A DNA stretch of 64,000 bases, from the NCBI RefSeq assembly GCF_000271665.2, contig NZ_CP010978.1:900501-964500 (forward strand), written 5' to 3'. Every line of letters starts with the position of its first letter. Within the stretch, counting starts at the first letter, position 1. The DNA comes from Pelosinus fermentans JBW45 (GTDB lineage: Bacteria; Bacillota; Negativicutes; DSM-13327). A program made the position numbers and the translations under genes. The notes beneath the pieces are model-generated. The model searched no databases and was not told the DNA's origin. It saw only the letters and a list, made by a program, of their open reading frames with translations. Below are positions 9,182 to 18,120 of this stretch, in pieces.

Positions 9182-9205
9182 GCCCTTATCAGGGCAATTT
9201 TTTTT
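9182..9205 (+). terminator. Terminator after the DUF2993 gene
   Basis: Stem GCCCT/AGGGC with a 4-base loop, then AA and eight T. Confidence 0.75.
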
Positions 9206-9246
9206 GTAATAGTAAATTACATACAATGCATAGTAACGAAGAATGA

Positions 9247-9350
9247 TTGAACCGCAGAGACGCAGAGTGCGCTGAGTTTTATTATTTACCCTATCTATCT
9301 TTTTTCTGTGTTCTCTGCGCCTCTGCGGTTCGATTATGTTTTAGAAGGTA
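9247..9350 (+). repeat. Dispersed repeat copy 6: complete inverted repeat with a degenerate tail
   Basis: Left arm TTGAACCGCAGAGACGCAGA, loop about 40 bases, right arm TTCTCTGCGCCTCTGCGGTT, then CGATTATGTTTTAGAAGGTA as a drifted tail. It occupies the middle of the 394-base gap 9121-9514; the remainder (9351-9514) is AT-rich and shows no feature I trust. Confidence 0.85.
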
Positions 9351-9514
9351 TTAGTATTTTTATGACGCGCAGTTTTTTTATAAAAATTATCCTTAAAAAG
9401 CAGGATATTGGAGTGTTCTGCCAGAATATGATGAAGTTGCATAAAGTATTGTAACTAGGGGTTACAATAGTGTTTATATGACCGTATTTGATAGATAAGG
9501 TGGGATAGATTGTT

Positions 9515-11566
9515 TTGAGAGATTTTAAATATAATAAGATATTATTATTATGCATCGTCATCGGTCTAGCGGCAGCTTTAACCATTGTCTGGCAGCGCCA
9601 TAAAATAGAAGAAAGCAGCACGACCATTGAGATGGTTATGGAGTATGAAGATGTTGTGGAACTGGCTCAGCTTGAAGGGGTTCCTACCGAACATGTGATG
9701 CGGCGCATGAAAGAGGCTGGAATTACTTCTCTGGCAGTGTATGAGACTACGCTGGAGAAACTAAATAAAAGCGGCAAGGTAGCTGTTTTGTCGGGTGCCC
9801 AATTGCTGCAGCAGTATTATACAGGTATGCTAGGTGATGCAGTTTGGCGTAACTTAGTTGAAACAGGCCGTATTCAAGCAGAAGATGTCTATGTTGTTGG
9901 ACGTGATCCTGGGGTTTTCGCTGAGGTAAAAGAAGATCTGGTCGAAAGGTTGAGCCCCGAGAGGGTGGCAGTCCTTGACAGTCAGCGCCAGATTTTAGCT
10001 GTGAAAGCAAATTATGAAAAAGTAGTAAAATGGAATCTTGGCTTGCCGACCGATGAGATGCGGTATGTGTCTGGTCAAGGATTTTATGTAGTAGCAAGGC
10101 CAAGCAATTATACTAAAGTGGAAAAAGAGAACGTAGAAGGTGTATTTGCCCGCTTATCAGGTATTGAAAATGTTTCTGCGCTGATATTTGTTGGTGATGA
10201 GGCCTTGGGTTATCCTGATCTTCTGTCGTTAACTTTGGAGAAGGTCAAAAGCAAACAATTGACATTAGGCTTAATTGAACATCCTCTGCAATTACAGTTT
10301 TTTAAACAAGAGGGACTTGTTCCCATGGCTATAGCCAATGATTACAAGGCAGCTCGTGTGTATGTGATTCCTAAAGATGAACAGCCTAAATTAAAATCAG
10401 CCGAAGCAGTTCAACGCTGGATTGTAACGGATCAAGAACGCAATATACGCATTAATTTGCTTCGGAAATATGATAAAGCCGAACCGGGTAAAACTCTTTT
10501 AGAAACCAATTTGGAGTATGTAGCCAATGTGAGAGATGGTTTAATTGCCAGTGGTTTTACCATTGGTAAGGCAGGCATTTTCCATCCCTATTTCCCTCAA
10601 GTCTTCTTATTAGTGGCAATTACCATTGGAGCAGTGGCTGCGGGAGTATTATTTTTAACCTTAGTGCGTCCTTTTCCTGCCCGCTATCAATATGCACTAT
10701 TGCTGCTGATCTCTCTGGTCTTTGCATTTCCTTTGCTAAAGGGCAGCGGCAACGCAGTGCGCCAGGCAGTGGCCTTATGCAGTGCTGTTGTTTTTCCTGT
10801 TTTAGCTATGACGTGGCAGCTTGACCGTTGGAGAAAGATGTCGATAGAAGGGCGAGGAAGCCTTGCGGGGATTATAAAAGATGGAATAGGCGGATTAATC
10901 ATCACCGTTATGCTGTCCATGATTGGCGGTATGTATGTGGCAGCTGTACTGGGGGATGTACGTTTCTTTCTGGAAATGGAAATTTTCCGTGGTGTAAAGG
11001 TAACCTTTGTGGCTCCGTTGCTCCTCATTACTATCATTTATTTAGCTCGGTATAATTTATTTGAAAATGAAGAAGAGGATGAAAAAGACATTTGGCAGCA
11101 GGTTATAAAATTGCTGAATTATCCTTTGTATATTAAAACCTTATTTGTATTTGCCCTGGCAGCAATTGGTGCTTGGGTCTTCATTGGCAGATCTGGTCAT
11201 ACAGCAGGTGTGCCTGTACCGGATATAGAACTAAAAATGCGGGCTTTTCTAGAAAGGGCTATGTATGCCAGACCGCGTGGCAAAGAATTTATGATTGGGC
11301 ATCCTGCTTTTTTCTTAGCAGTTATGGCACTGTATCGTCAATGGCCTCGTGTGGTACACTATGCAATGATCGTAGTTGCTACCATTGCTCAGGGGTCCCT
11401 AGTTGAAACCTTTGCTCATTTGCGGACACCAGTGCTCATGTCTTTTGTTCGCGGCATAGATGGCATGGTAGCGGGGATTGGTGTAGGTATAGTAGCAGTA
11501 CTTGCAGTTCAAGTACTTTGTTACTTGTCTGTTGTCCTAGGAAGGAGATCTGTTAAGAATGAGTGA
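9515..11566 (+). CDS. DUF5693 family membrane protein
   Basis: 683 residues. An N-terminal membrane helix (ILLLCIVIGLAAALTIVW) is followed by a large soluble domain (about residues 45-355) beginning with EDVVELAQLEGVPTEHVMRRMKEAGI, and then by about eight membrane helices in the last 320 residues. This matches the DUF5693 family, which is regularly found beside csaB in Firmicutes; function unknown, probably in wall-polymer modification or export. The start is TTG 9515, with an AAGGTGGG-type site upstream at a longish spacing. It overlaps csaB by 8 bases, so the two are coupled. Confidence 0.75.
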   Translation: MRDFKYNKILLLCIVIGLAAALTIVWQRHKIEESSTTIEMVMEYEDVVELAQLEGVPTEHVMRRMKEAGITSLAVYETTLEKLNKSGKVAVLSGAQLLQQYYTGMLGDAVWRNLVETGRIQAEDVYVVGRDPGVFAEVKEDLVERLSPERVAVLDSQRQILAVKANYEKVVKWNLGLPTDEMRYVSGQGFYVVARPSNYTKVEKENVEGVFARLSGIENVSALIFVGDEALGYPDLLSLTLEKVKSKQLTLGLIEHPLQLQFFKQEGLVPMAIANDYKAARVYVIPKDEQPKLKSAEAVQRWIVTDQERNIRINLLRKYDKAEPGKTLLETNLEYVANVRDGLIASGFTIGKAGIFHPYFPQVFLLVAITIGAVAAGVLFLTLVRPFPARYQYALLLLISLVFAFPLLKGSGNAVRQAVALCSAVVFPVLAMTWQLDRWRKMSIEGRGSLAGIIKDGIGGLIITVMLSMIGGMYVAAVLGDVRFFLEMEIFRGVKVTFVAPLLLITIIYLARYNLFENEEEDEKDIWQQVIKLLNYPLYIKTLFVFALAAIGAWVFIGRSGHTAGVPVPDIELKMRAFLERAMYARPRGKEFMIGHPAFFLAVMALYRQWPRVVHYAMIVVATIAQGSLVETFAHLRTPVLMSFVRGIDGMVAGIGVGIVAVLAVQVLCYLSVVLGRRSVKNE

Positions 11567-12692
11567 GATTGTTATTTCAGGATACTATGGTTTTGGCAAT
11601 GCCGGTGATGAAGCCATGCTGGCAGCCATGATCGAGGTATTGACTGAACTTGCATCCGATATAAAAATTACAGTGATCTCCGGTAATCCAGAGGATACTT
11701 GCAGACGTCACGGAGTTGCGGCTGTATATCGTTTAAACTTCCCAGAGATTATCAAGGTTTTATCCCGAAGCCAGCTGCTAATCAGCGGCGGTGGCAGTTT
11801 GCTCCAGGATGTCACCAGTGAACGCAGCTTATATTATTACTTGAGCATTATGATATTAGCGAAAAAACTGGGTACTCCGGTTATGCTCTATGCTCAGGGA
11901 ATTGGTCCAGTGCGCGGTACATTGGCTAGAAGTGCTATGCGCTATATTGGTAATATGGTGGATTTGATTACTGTCAGAGATGAAGGTTCTCTTGCAGAGT
12001 TAAAGCGTCTGAACGTAATAAAGCCCCCAATCCATGTTACTGCCGATCCTGTACTGGCGATGCATCAGGTAGATAAGCAAATTGGCCGCAGGATTTTGCG
12101 GAATGCCGGAGTGGAAGGCAATGTACCTCTCATTGGTATATCGGTGCGGGAATGGAAGGATTGGAAGCATTATAAAGACGTTCTAGTGGAAGCGGCCAAT
12201 CAATTGGCAGAAGAATTTGGGGCAAGAATTGTATTCTTGCCCATGCAATGGCCGGAGGATTGTGCTGTATCAAAAAGAATGGCCATTCGTACGAAATCCA
12301 AGGCCATTGTACTCACCGAAGAGTATACCACCAGTGAATTATTGTCCTTAGTGGGAAACTTGGATATGCTGATTGGCATTCGTCTCCATGCTTTAATCTT
12401 TGCCGCAGTGATGCATGTGCCAATGGTAGGGATTTCCTATGATCCTAAAATTGATCGTTTTTTAGAGTCTTTGGGAGAATGTCATGCTGGAGATTTGCAA
12501 AATTTAGATGCCCAAAGTTTGGTAGAAAAAGTGCGCCAGCTATGGCCGACAAGTAAAGCGGCAAAACAATCCAAAGTTGAGCAGAGTACATATCTTAGGG
12601 ATAAAGCATTTCAAAATGCAGAATTAGCGTTGGAACTCATTTCTCAAAAAAAGTGGGGGAAGGCAAATCATGAAAAAAATAATATGGCGTGA
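11559..12692 (+). CDS. csaB: Polysaccharide pyruvyl transferase CsaB
   Basis: 377 residues. The fold is of the polysaccharide pyruvyl transferase family: the N-terminus SGYYGFGNAGDEAMLAAMI and the glycine-rich ISGGGSLLQDVTS (about residues 75-90) are characteristic. CsaB adds pyruvate ketals from phosphoenolpyruvate to cell-wall polysaccharide, creating the ligand for SLH domains of surface proteins. Start ATG 11559 follows AAGGAG. It overlaps DUF5693 upstream by 8 bases and yitT downstream by 23, forming one compact operon. Confidence 0.9.
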   Translation: MSEIVISGYYGFGNAGDEAMLAAMIEVLTELASDIKITVISGNPEDTCRRHGVAAVYRLNFPEIIKVLSRSQLLISGGGSLLQDVTSERSLYYYLSIMILAKKLGTPVMLYAQGIGPVRGTLARSAMRYIGNMVDLITVRDEGSLAELKRLNVIKPPIHVTADPVLAMHQVDKQIGRRILRNAGVEGNVPLIGISVREWKDWKHYKDVLVEAANQLAEEFGARIVFLPMQWPEDCAVSKRMAIRTKSKAIVLTEEYTTSELLSLVGNLDMLIGIRLHALIFAAVMHVPMVGISYDPKIDRFLESLGECHAGDLQNLDAQSLVEKVRQLWPTSKAAKQSKVEQSTYLRDKAFQNAELALELISQKKWGKANHEKNNMA

Positions 12693-13515
12693 TTATCTGG
12701 GAATTGCAGTAGGAGCTGCTATTACAGCGGTTAGCCTAAATATGTTTTTAATACCGAATAAAGTGGCAGCAGGTGGTGTCAGCGGTCTAGCCACGGTGCT
12801 GCATCATTTATTGAATTGGCCAGTAGGGATTATTATGCTGGCATTTAATATTCCTTTATTTATCATTGGTCTTAAGGTCATGGGGGCGCGTTATGGCATT
12901 AATACCTTATTTGGTGCTGCGATGCTTTCTATCGCGATTGATGTGATGGCTCCTTACACACCTGTGCTGACAGGTGATTTGCTGCTTAATTCCTTATATG
13001 GCGGTGTCATAGGCGGCATTGGTATGGGAATTGTCTTTCGATATAAAGGCAATACTGCAGGGACAGCTTTAGCGGCTGTTATTTTGAATAAATTACTGAA
13101 GATTCGTGTTGGGCAAGCTATGATGGCTGCTGATTTTTTTGTAATTGTCTTTGCCGGTTTGGCCTTTAAAAGCGCTGAACTTTCATTATATGCGTTGATT
13201 TCGATCTTTGTGACAGGACAGATTGTTGATTTGGTACAAGAAGGCCCTAGTACATCAAAGGCCTTTTTTGTTATGAGCAGTCAGCCAAAACAGGTAGCAG
13301 ATGCTATTATTAAGGAAATGGATCGAGGCGTAACTGTGCTCCAAGCCAAGGGCGGCTATACGGGAGATCCTCGAGAGATGCTATTGTGTGTGGTAAGTAC
13401 CAGTGAAGTGACACAGTTAAAAGAAGTGATTTATCATATTGATTCGAAGGCTTTTGTGATTGTGACCACTGCTCATGAGGTATTAGGTGAAGGTTTTACG
13501 GAAGTAAAAATATAA
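12670..13515 (+). CDS. YitT family membrane protein
   Basis: 281 residues. The first 200 carry the YitT membrane region with about five helices and the signature NMFLIPNKVAAGGVSGLATV; the last 80 (about 200-281) form the soluble DUF2179 domain (AIIKEMDRGVTVLQAKGGYTG). Family members are common in Firmicutes, often several per genome; the function is not settled. The start lies inside csaB, with GGGGGAAGG upstream, so it is translationally coupled to it. Confidence 0.88.
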   Translation: MKKIIWRDYLGIAVGAAITAVSLNMFLIPNKVAAGGVSGLATVLHHLLNWPVGIIMLAFNIPLFIIGLKVMGARYGINTLFGAAMLSIAIDVMAPYTPVLTGDLLLNSLYGGVIGGIGMGIVFRYKGNTAGTALAAVILNKLLKIRVGQAMMAADFFVIVFAGLAFKSAELSLYALISIFVTGQIVDLVQEGPSTSKAFFVMSSQPKQVADAIIKEMDRGVTVLQAKGGYTGDPREMLLCVVSTSEVTQLKEVIYHIDSKAFVIVTTAHEVLGEGFTEVKI

Positions 13516-13541
13516 AGCTTGATTTTAAGGAGGTCATAGAT

Positions 13542-14387
13542 ATGGCTGAAAAACTGACGCAAGAACAAGTATCCCAATTAGAAAAATATGCACAGTCCAT
13601 TCGCTATAGTATTGTGCAAATGGTTACGGAGGCTCAATCGGGTCATCCAGGTGGTTCCTTATCAGCGGCAGATATTCTCACAACATTATATTTTGCTGAG
13701 ATGAATGTAAATCCTAACGATCCTCAGGCAGCGGCCAGAGATCGTTTTGTTTTGTCCAAAGGTCATGCAGCTCCTGTTTTGTATGCTACATTGGCAGAGA
13801 AAGGCTTTTTTCCAAAGGAAGAATTACTAACGCTGCGTAGGATTGACAGTCGCTTGCAAGGACATCCCAGCATGAAAAATCTGCCAGGTATTGATATGTC
13901 TACCGGTTCTTTAGGACAGGGTTTGAGCGCTGCTGCAGGATTGGCACTAGCTGCTCGTCTTGATAATAATGCAAGCCGCGTATACACAGTGCTGGGGGAT
14001 GGCGAGCTGGAGGAAGGTATGGTATGGGAAGCTGCTATGTTTGCCGCCCATTACAAATTAGATAATTTGACTGCTTTTGTAGATTTTAATGGACTGCAAA
14101 TTGACGGTCCCATTTCCGAAGTATTATCACCATTACCAATCCCTGAGAAATGGGCTGCTTTCAACTGGCATGTGATTAAAATTGATGGACATGACATACA
14201 GGCGATTTATGATGCCATTCAAACTGCTAAAACAATAAAAGGCAAACCAACGATGATTGTTGCCCAAACGATAAAAGGTAAAGGCGTATGCCAAATGGAA
14301 AACATCGCTGATTGGCATGGCAAGGCTCCTAGCCGTGAACAATGTGAATTGTTCCTGTCCCAATTAAATGAATTAGAAACACAATAA
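13542..14387 (+). CDS. Transketolase, N-terminal subunit
   Basis: 281 residues covering the thiamine-diphosphate binding half. Visible are the substrate histidine in SGHPGGSLSAADILT, SKGHAAPVLYA, and the ThDP/Mg motif GDGELEEGMVWEA that extends to DFNGLQIDG. It pairs with the next gene to make one transketolase, moving two-carbon units between sugar phosphates in the pentose phosphate pathway. Split transketolases of this kind are usual in clostridia and archaea. TAAGGAGG precedes ATG 13542. Confidence 0.95.
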   Translation: MAEKLTQEQVSQLEKYAQSIRYSIVQMVTEAQSGHPGGSLSAADILTTLYFAEMNVNPNDPQAAARDRFVLSKGHAAPVLYATLAEKGFFPKEELLTLRRIDSRLQGHPSMKNLPGIDMSTGSLGQGLSAAAGLALAARLDNNASRVYTVLGDGELEEGMVWEAAMFAAHYKLDNLTAFVDFNGLQIDGPISEVLSPLPIPEKWAAFNWHVIKIDGHDIQAIYDAIQTAKTIKGKPTMIVAQTIKGKGVCQMENIADWHGKAPSREQCELFLSQLNELETQ

Positions 14388-14441
14388 AAAATAGGCAGAT
14401 TCAGATAGACGTTTTGAACTTGCCGTTGAGAGGTGTAGAGA

Positions 14442-15377
14442 ATGGGTTTAGCAACTCGTGAAGCATATGGAGAAATATTAAAAGAGCTTGGGGAAAAGTA
14501 TGAAAATATTGTTGTGCTAGATGCGGATTTATCCAAATCTACCAAGACAGCTGTATTTGCAAAAGCATTTCCTCAGCGTTTTTTTAACGTAGGAATTGCA
14601 GAACAAAACCTAATGGGCGTAGGAGCGGGTTTGGCTGCCGGCGGAAAGATACCTTTTGTATCTACTTTTGCTATGTTTGCTGCTGGTCGGGCTTTTGAAC
14701 AAATCCGGAATTCGATTTGTTATCCAAAACTGAATGTTAAGATTGCCGCTACTCATGCTGGTTTAACAGTTGGTGAGGATGGAGCTTCCCATCAAGCCAT
14801 TGAGGATATTTCTCTCATGCGCAGTATTCCTAATATGACAGTGATTGTACCGGCAGATGCTGAAGAAACTCGTAAAGCGATTACTTTTGCAGCAGAATAT
14901 GATGGTCCTGTTTATATTCGTCTAGGACGTATGGCAGTTCCCGATTTATTTACTGCTGATTATACATTCGAGCATGGCAAGGCTGTACAGCTGGCAGATG
15001 GTAAAGATGTTACTATTATTGCGACTGGTATTATGGTTGGCGCCGCAAAAGAAGCTGCTAAGCAATTACAAGATGCAGGTATCAGCGCCAGAGTGGTGAA
15101 TATCCATACCATTAAACCAATTGACAAGGAAGCAATCATAAAGGCCGCTGCTGACACAGGCGCCATTGTCACTTGTGAGGAACACAGCATCATTGGCGGT
15201 TTAGGCAGTGCTGTTGCGGAAGTATTGGTAGAAAACAGTCCTGTTCCCATGGAACGTGTAGGTGTATGTGATACCTTTGGTGAGTCCGGCATACCTAGCG
15301 CTCTTTTAAAGAAATACCACTTAACTGCAGAAGATATTGCTGCAGCTGCTAAAAAAGTAATTAGCCGCAAGAAATAA
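14442..15377 (+). CDS. Transketolase, C-terminal subunit
   Basis: 311 residues: the pyrimidine-binding domain (LDADLSKSTKT, FNVGIAEQNLMGVGAGLAAGG with the catalytic Glu in AEQN) and the C-terminal domain (about 190-311, TIIATGIMVGAAKEAA and VTCEEHSIIGGLGSAVAEVL). It complements the N-terminal subunit 54 bases upstream in the same operon. Both halves keep all expected catalytic stretches, so the enzyme should be active. Confidence 0.95.
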   Translation: MGLATREAYGEILKELGEKYENIVVLDADLSKSTKTAVFAKAFPQRFFNVGIAEQNLMGVGAGLAAGGKIPFVSTFAMFAAGRAFEQIRNSICYPKLNVKIAATHAGLTVGEDGASHQAIEDISLMRSIPNMTVIVPADAEETRKAITFAAEYDGPVYIRLGRMAVPDLFTADYTFEHGKAVQLADGKDVTIIATGIMVGAAKEAAKQLQDAGISARVVNIHTIKPIDKEAIIKAAADTGAIVTCEEHSIIGGLGSAVAEVLVENSPVPMERVGVCDTFGESGIPSALLKKYHLTAEDIAAAAKKVISRKK

Positions 15378-15390
15378 ATACCAATACCAA

Positions 15391-15437
15391 TAAAACGCCC
15401 CTCGCATGCATACACATGTAGAGGGGCGTTTTATTTT
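15391..15437. terminator. Terminator after the transketolase genes
   Basis: Stem ATAAAACGCCCCT with its perfect complement AGGGGCGTTTTAT and a loop of about 18 bases that contains GCATGC; T-rich exit on both strands. Confidence 0.85.
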
Positions 15438-15480
15438 CTAGGGTGTTATGAACCTTTTTTATGTGTATGGAGGGGAAAGG

Positions 15481-16230
15481 ATGAAGGCATGGCGGGTTGT
15501 CAGTTTAGGCAGGCGGGTGCTGAGTAAATTAGCCCTTTGTATGATGGGCTTTATTGCCATGCTGAAGATGGGGTCTACAGTAGCGATGGCGGTATCGATG
15601 ATTATTTCCATTCTGGTATATGCGATGGCTTTTGGCCTAAAATTCGCTGTTGGGTTTGTAATCCTATTGCTTCTGCATGAATGGGGGCATTTAGTGGCAT
15701 CTAAGGTTGTTGGCTTGCCTGTTTCACGTCCTATTTTTGTACCTTTTCTTGGTGCTGTTATACGTATCAAGAAACTGCCGATAAATGCCAAGATGGAAGC
15801 CAATGTAGCCATCGGCGGACCCGCCATGGGGACTTTGAGTGCATTGCTCTGTCTGGTACTTTACTTATGGACGGACAGTTTATTGATGCTGGTGCTTTCA
15901 TATACAGCTTGTCTTTTAAATTTATTTAATCTGATTCCTTGCGATCCTCTGGATGGAGGACGCATTGCTGTTGCTGTAACCCACCGTCTTTGGTGGCTAG
16001 GAAGCCTAATTATTGGCATACTATTCTTGCAGACATATAGTTTTTTTTTATTTATATTCTTTTTGTTTTCATTATACAGAACCTGGAAGAATGTCGATAT
16101 TAAGGAGAATTTCTCCTATTATCAGCTCACCATGAAGCAGCGTTTAGCAGTGGGCTGGTGGTACTTTGGCTTGGTTATCGTCCTAGGGGTCACTACGTTA
16201 TATATTGGGTCAATCTTTCACGGCCAGTAG
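15481..16230 (+). CDS. M50 family (site-2 protease-like) membrane metallopeptidase
   Basis: 249 residues from ATG 15481, chosen because GGAGGGG lies 5-6 bases upstream; an in-frame ATG at 15448 lacks a site. The zinc motif HEWGH is at residues 66-70 within a membrane helix, and the second metal motif NLIPCDPLDGGR at about 150-161 supplies the third ligand. About five helices. Such proteases cut membrane proteins inside the bilayer, for example anti-sigma factors or sporulation regulators. No PDZ domain is present, so it belongs to the short type. The substrate is unknown. Confidence 0.87.
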   Translation: MKAWRVVSLGRRVLSKLALCMMGFIAMLKMGSTVAMAVSMIISILVYAMAFGLKFAVGFVILLLLHEWGHLVASKVVGLPVSRPIFVPFLGAVIRIKKLPINAKMEANVAIGGPAMGTLSALLCLVLYLWTDSLLMLVLSYTACLLNLFNLIPCDPLDGGRIAVAVTHRLWWLGSLIIGILFLQTYSFFLFIFFLFSLYRTWKNVDIKENFSYYQLTMKQRLAVGWWYFGLVIVLGVTTLYIGSIFHGQ

Positions 16231-16247
16231 AAAGATTGATCCAATAT
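16202..16247 (+). other. Long hairpin over the stop codon of the M50 gene
   Basis: An 18-bp stem with one G-U pair, loop ACGGCCAGTA at 16220-16229. It overlaps the TAG stop at 16228-16230. No T-run follows, so it is more likely an mRNA 3'-end stabiliser than a simple terminator. Confidence 0.6.
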
Positions 16248-16258
16248 CATGGAAATGT

Positions 16259-16390
16259 AGGGGATTGCTTCGCTGATGCTCGCAAATGACAAACAGAGCA
16301 AATAGAACGATTTTAACCGCAGAGAACACAGAGAACAAGATAGATAGGGTTAAAAATCCCCCTCAGCGTCCTCTGCGTCTCTGCGGTTAT
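16259..16390. repeat. Dispersed repeat copy 7, composite with the second repeat family
   Basis: The first part (16259-16310: GGATTGCTTCGCTGATGC, then TCGCAAATGACAAACAGAGC) is the inverted form of the GTCATTGCGA repeat. The second (16311-16390) is a GCAGAG-subfamily inverted repeat. The whole 130 bases is close to the reverse complement of 24178-24325. The remaining bases of the gap up to 16536 are AT-rich with no clear signal. Confidence 0.85.
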
Positions 16391-16536
16391 TTGAGCAGCC
16401 TAATTTCTACAAAATACTACTCTGTAAAAGTTGGATGATGAAAATTAATAGCAAAAAAAAGGGATTTAGCTATTAACGTCAAAGATTTAATACTAGAATT
16501 GAAATTTTTCTGGTAGTGAGGGAGAGTGACGAAAGT

Positions 16537-17223
16537 TTGATTCATTTAGATGGTGTTTCTAAAATTTATGGCAATGGTTGTGTCGCCCTCTCTGATATTA
16601 CGCTTGACATTCCAAAAGGTGATTTTGTATTTGTGGTAGGTCCTAGTGGTGCAGGTAAGTCCACTTTTATAAAGTTGATTTTTCGGGAGGAACTTCCGAC
16701 AAAAGGTAAATTAATTGTCAATGGTCGTAATGTTGGTGAGTTAGAGCCTTCAGAGATACCATATCTGAGGCGTAATTTAGGTATCGTGTTTCAGGATTAT
16801 AGATTGCTGCCAAATAAAACCGTATATGAGAATGTGGCTTTTGCCATGCAGGTAATCGAGTCATCCCGCCGTGATATTCAAAAGCGGGTATCTCATGTAT
16901 TGGACTTGGTGGGTTTACGTCATAAAGCTAAAAATTTTCCAGGTGAGTTGTCTGGTGGTGAGCAGCAGCGTATTGCCATTGCTCGGGCGATTGTCAATAA
17001 TCCAGTGGTGGTCATTGCCGATGAACCCACGGGTAATCTTGATCCGGAAACGTCTTGGGACATTATGAGGATCTTTGAACGCATTAATCGAGATGGGACA
17101 ACCATTGTCATGGCTACTCATGATAAAAGCGTAGTGGATGCTATGAAAAAACGAGTTATTGCCATCGAAAAAAGCCGTATTGCTCGGGATCAGGTGAAAG
17201 GGGTATACGGCTATGAAGATTAG
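16537..17223 (+). CDS. ftsE: Cell division ATP-binding protein FtsE
   Basis: 228 residues from TTG 16537. This start is preferred because GGGAGAG lies about 10 bases upstream and the protein then begins like other FtsE ([14 protein letters not shown]); an in-frame GTG at 16516 would add seven residues but overlaps the ribosome site. Walker A is [10 protein letters not shown], the signature LSGGEQQR, Walker [14 protein letters not shown], and the H-loop is in MATHDK. FtsE powers FtsX to activate peptidoglycan hydrolases at the septum. It overlaps ftsX by 11 bases. Confidence 0.95.
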   Translation: MIHLDGVSKIYGNGCVALSDITLDIPKGDFVFVVGPSGAGKSTFIKLIFREELPTKGKLIVNGRNVGELEPSEIPYLRRNLGIVFQDYRLLPNKTVYENVAFAMQVIESSRRDIQKRVSHVLDLVGLRHKAKNFPGELSGGEQQRIAIARAIVNNPVVVIADEPTGNLDPETSWDIMRIFERINRDGTTIVMATHDKSVVDAMKKRVIAIEKSRIARDQVKGVYGYED

Positions 17224-18100
17224 AACCATGGAGTATTTTATTAAAGAAGCTCTTTCTTCTCTGAAACGCAACGGGTTAATGAGCTTTGCATCGGTGACTA
17301 CAGTAGCCTTATCCCTGCTCATCTTGGGAATGTTTCTGGTCATGGTACTCAACTTAAATAATATGGCTTCTACGTTAGAATCACAGGTACAAATTTCTGT
17401 ATATTTGCAAGATGGCTTAACAGATCATGAAATGCGTGAGGTGGGGACCCGCATTACCAAGATTCCCGGTGTTGTGCAAGTGAATTTTGTAGGAAAAGAA
17501 GAAGCCATGAATCGATTTAAAGAGCGTCTAGGTGAGCAGCAAGGCCTACTGAATGCATTAGGAGAAGCAAACCCTTTACCGAATGCTTTTGAAGTAAAGG
17601 TGGACAAGACAGAACGTGTAAAAGCCGCTGCTCAGGCTATGATGCAGTTTAAAGGGGTAGAAAACGCTAAATTTGGTCAGGAAGTAGTCGAGCAGTTATT
17701 TGCTTTAACAAAAATGGTGCGCATTTTTGGTTTGGTTATCATTGTATTCTTGGCGTTGGCCGCTCTATTTATTATTTCGAACACCATTCGAATTACGGTA
17801 TTTGCCCGGCGTAAGGAGATTGGCATTATGAAATATGTAGGGGCTACCAATTGGTTTATTCGCTGGCCTTTCTTATTGGAAGGTATGATGTTAGGGTTTG
17901 GTGGAGCATTAGTTGCAGTCTTATTCTTAAACGAAACCTATGGGATTCTGATCCATCAGGTATACGAAACCTTGGCTTTTCTACCGCTAATTCCCCAATA
18001 CCCATTTATTACGAATATTAGTGTAGTGCTATTAGTGACAGGAACAGTAATTGGTGCTTTAGGCAGTACGATATCACTACGTCGCTATATGAGAGTATAG
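17213..18100 (+). CDS. ftsX: Cell division membrane protein FtsX
   Basis: 295 residues with the FtsX layout: one helix (about residues 21-45), an extracytoplasmic domain (about 46-170, beginning SQVQISVYLQDGLTDHEM) and three C-terminal helices that hold the FtsX domain (FVFARRKEIGIMKYVGAT-like stretch near 200). With FtsE it forms a transporter-like complex that changes shape to switch on a wall hydrolase outside; the M23 gene 20 bases downstream is the obvious partner. Confidence 0.95.
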   Translation: MKIRTMEYFIKEALSSLKRNGLMSFASVTTVALSLLILGMFLVMVLNLNNMASTLESQVQISVYLQDGLTDHEMREVGTRITKIPGVVQVNFVGKEEAMNRFKERLGEQQGLLNALGEANPLPNAFEVKVDKTERVKAAAQAMMQFKGVENAKFGQEVVEQLFALTKMVRIFGLVIIVFLALAALFIISNTIRITVFARRKEIGIMKYVGATNWFIRWPFLLEGMMLGFGGALVAVLFLNETYGILIHQVYETLAFLPLIPQYPFITNISVVLLVTGTVIGALGSTISLRRYMRV

Positions 18101-18120
18101 AGGGTAGCAGGAGGGATTGG

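Noticed and set aside
9334-9627. 97-codon minus-strand frame between copy 6 and DUF5693
   Set aside because: It overlaps the DUF5693 start region, has no ribosome site and an unstructured composition.
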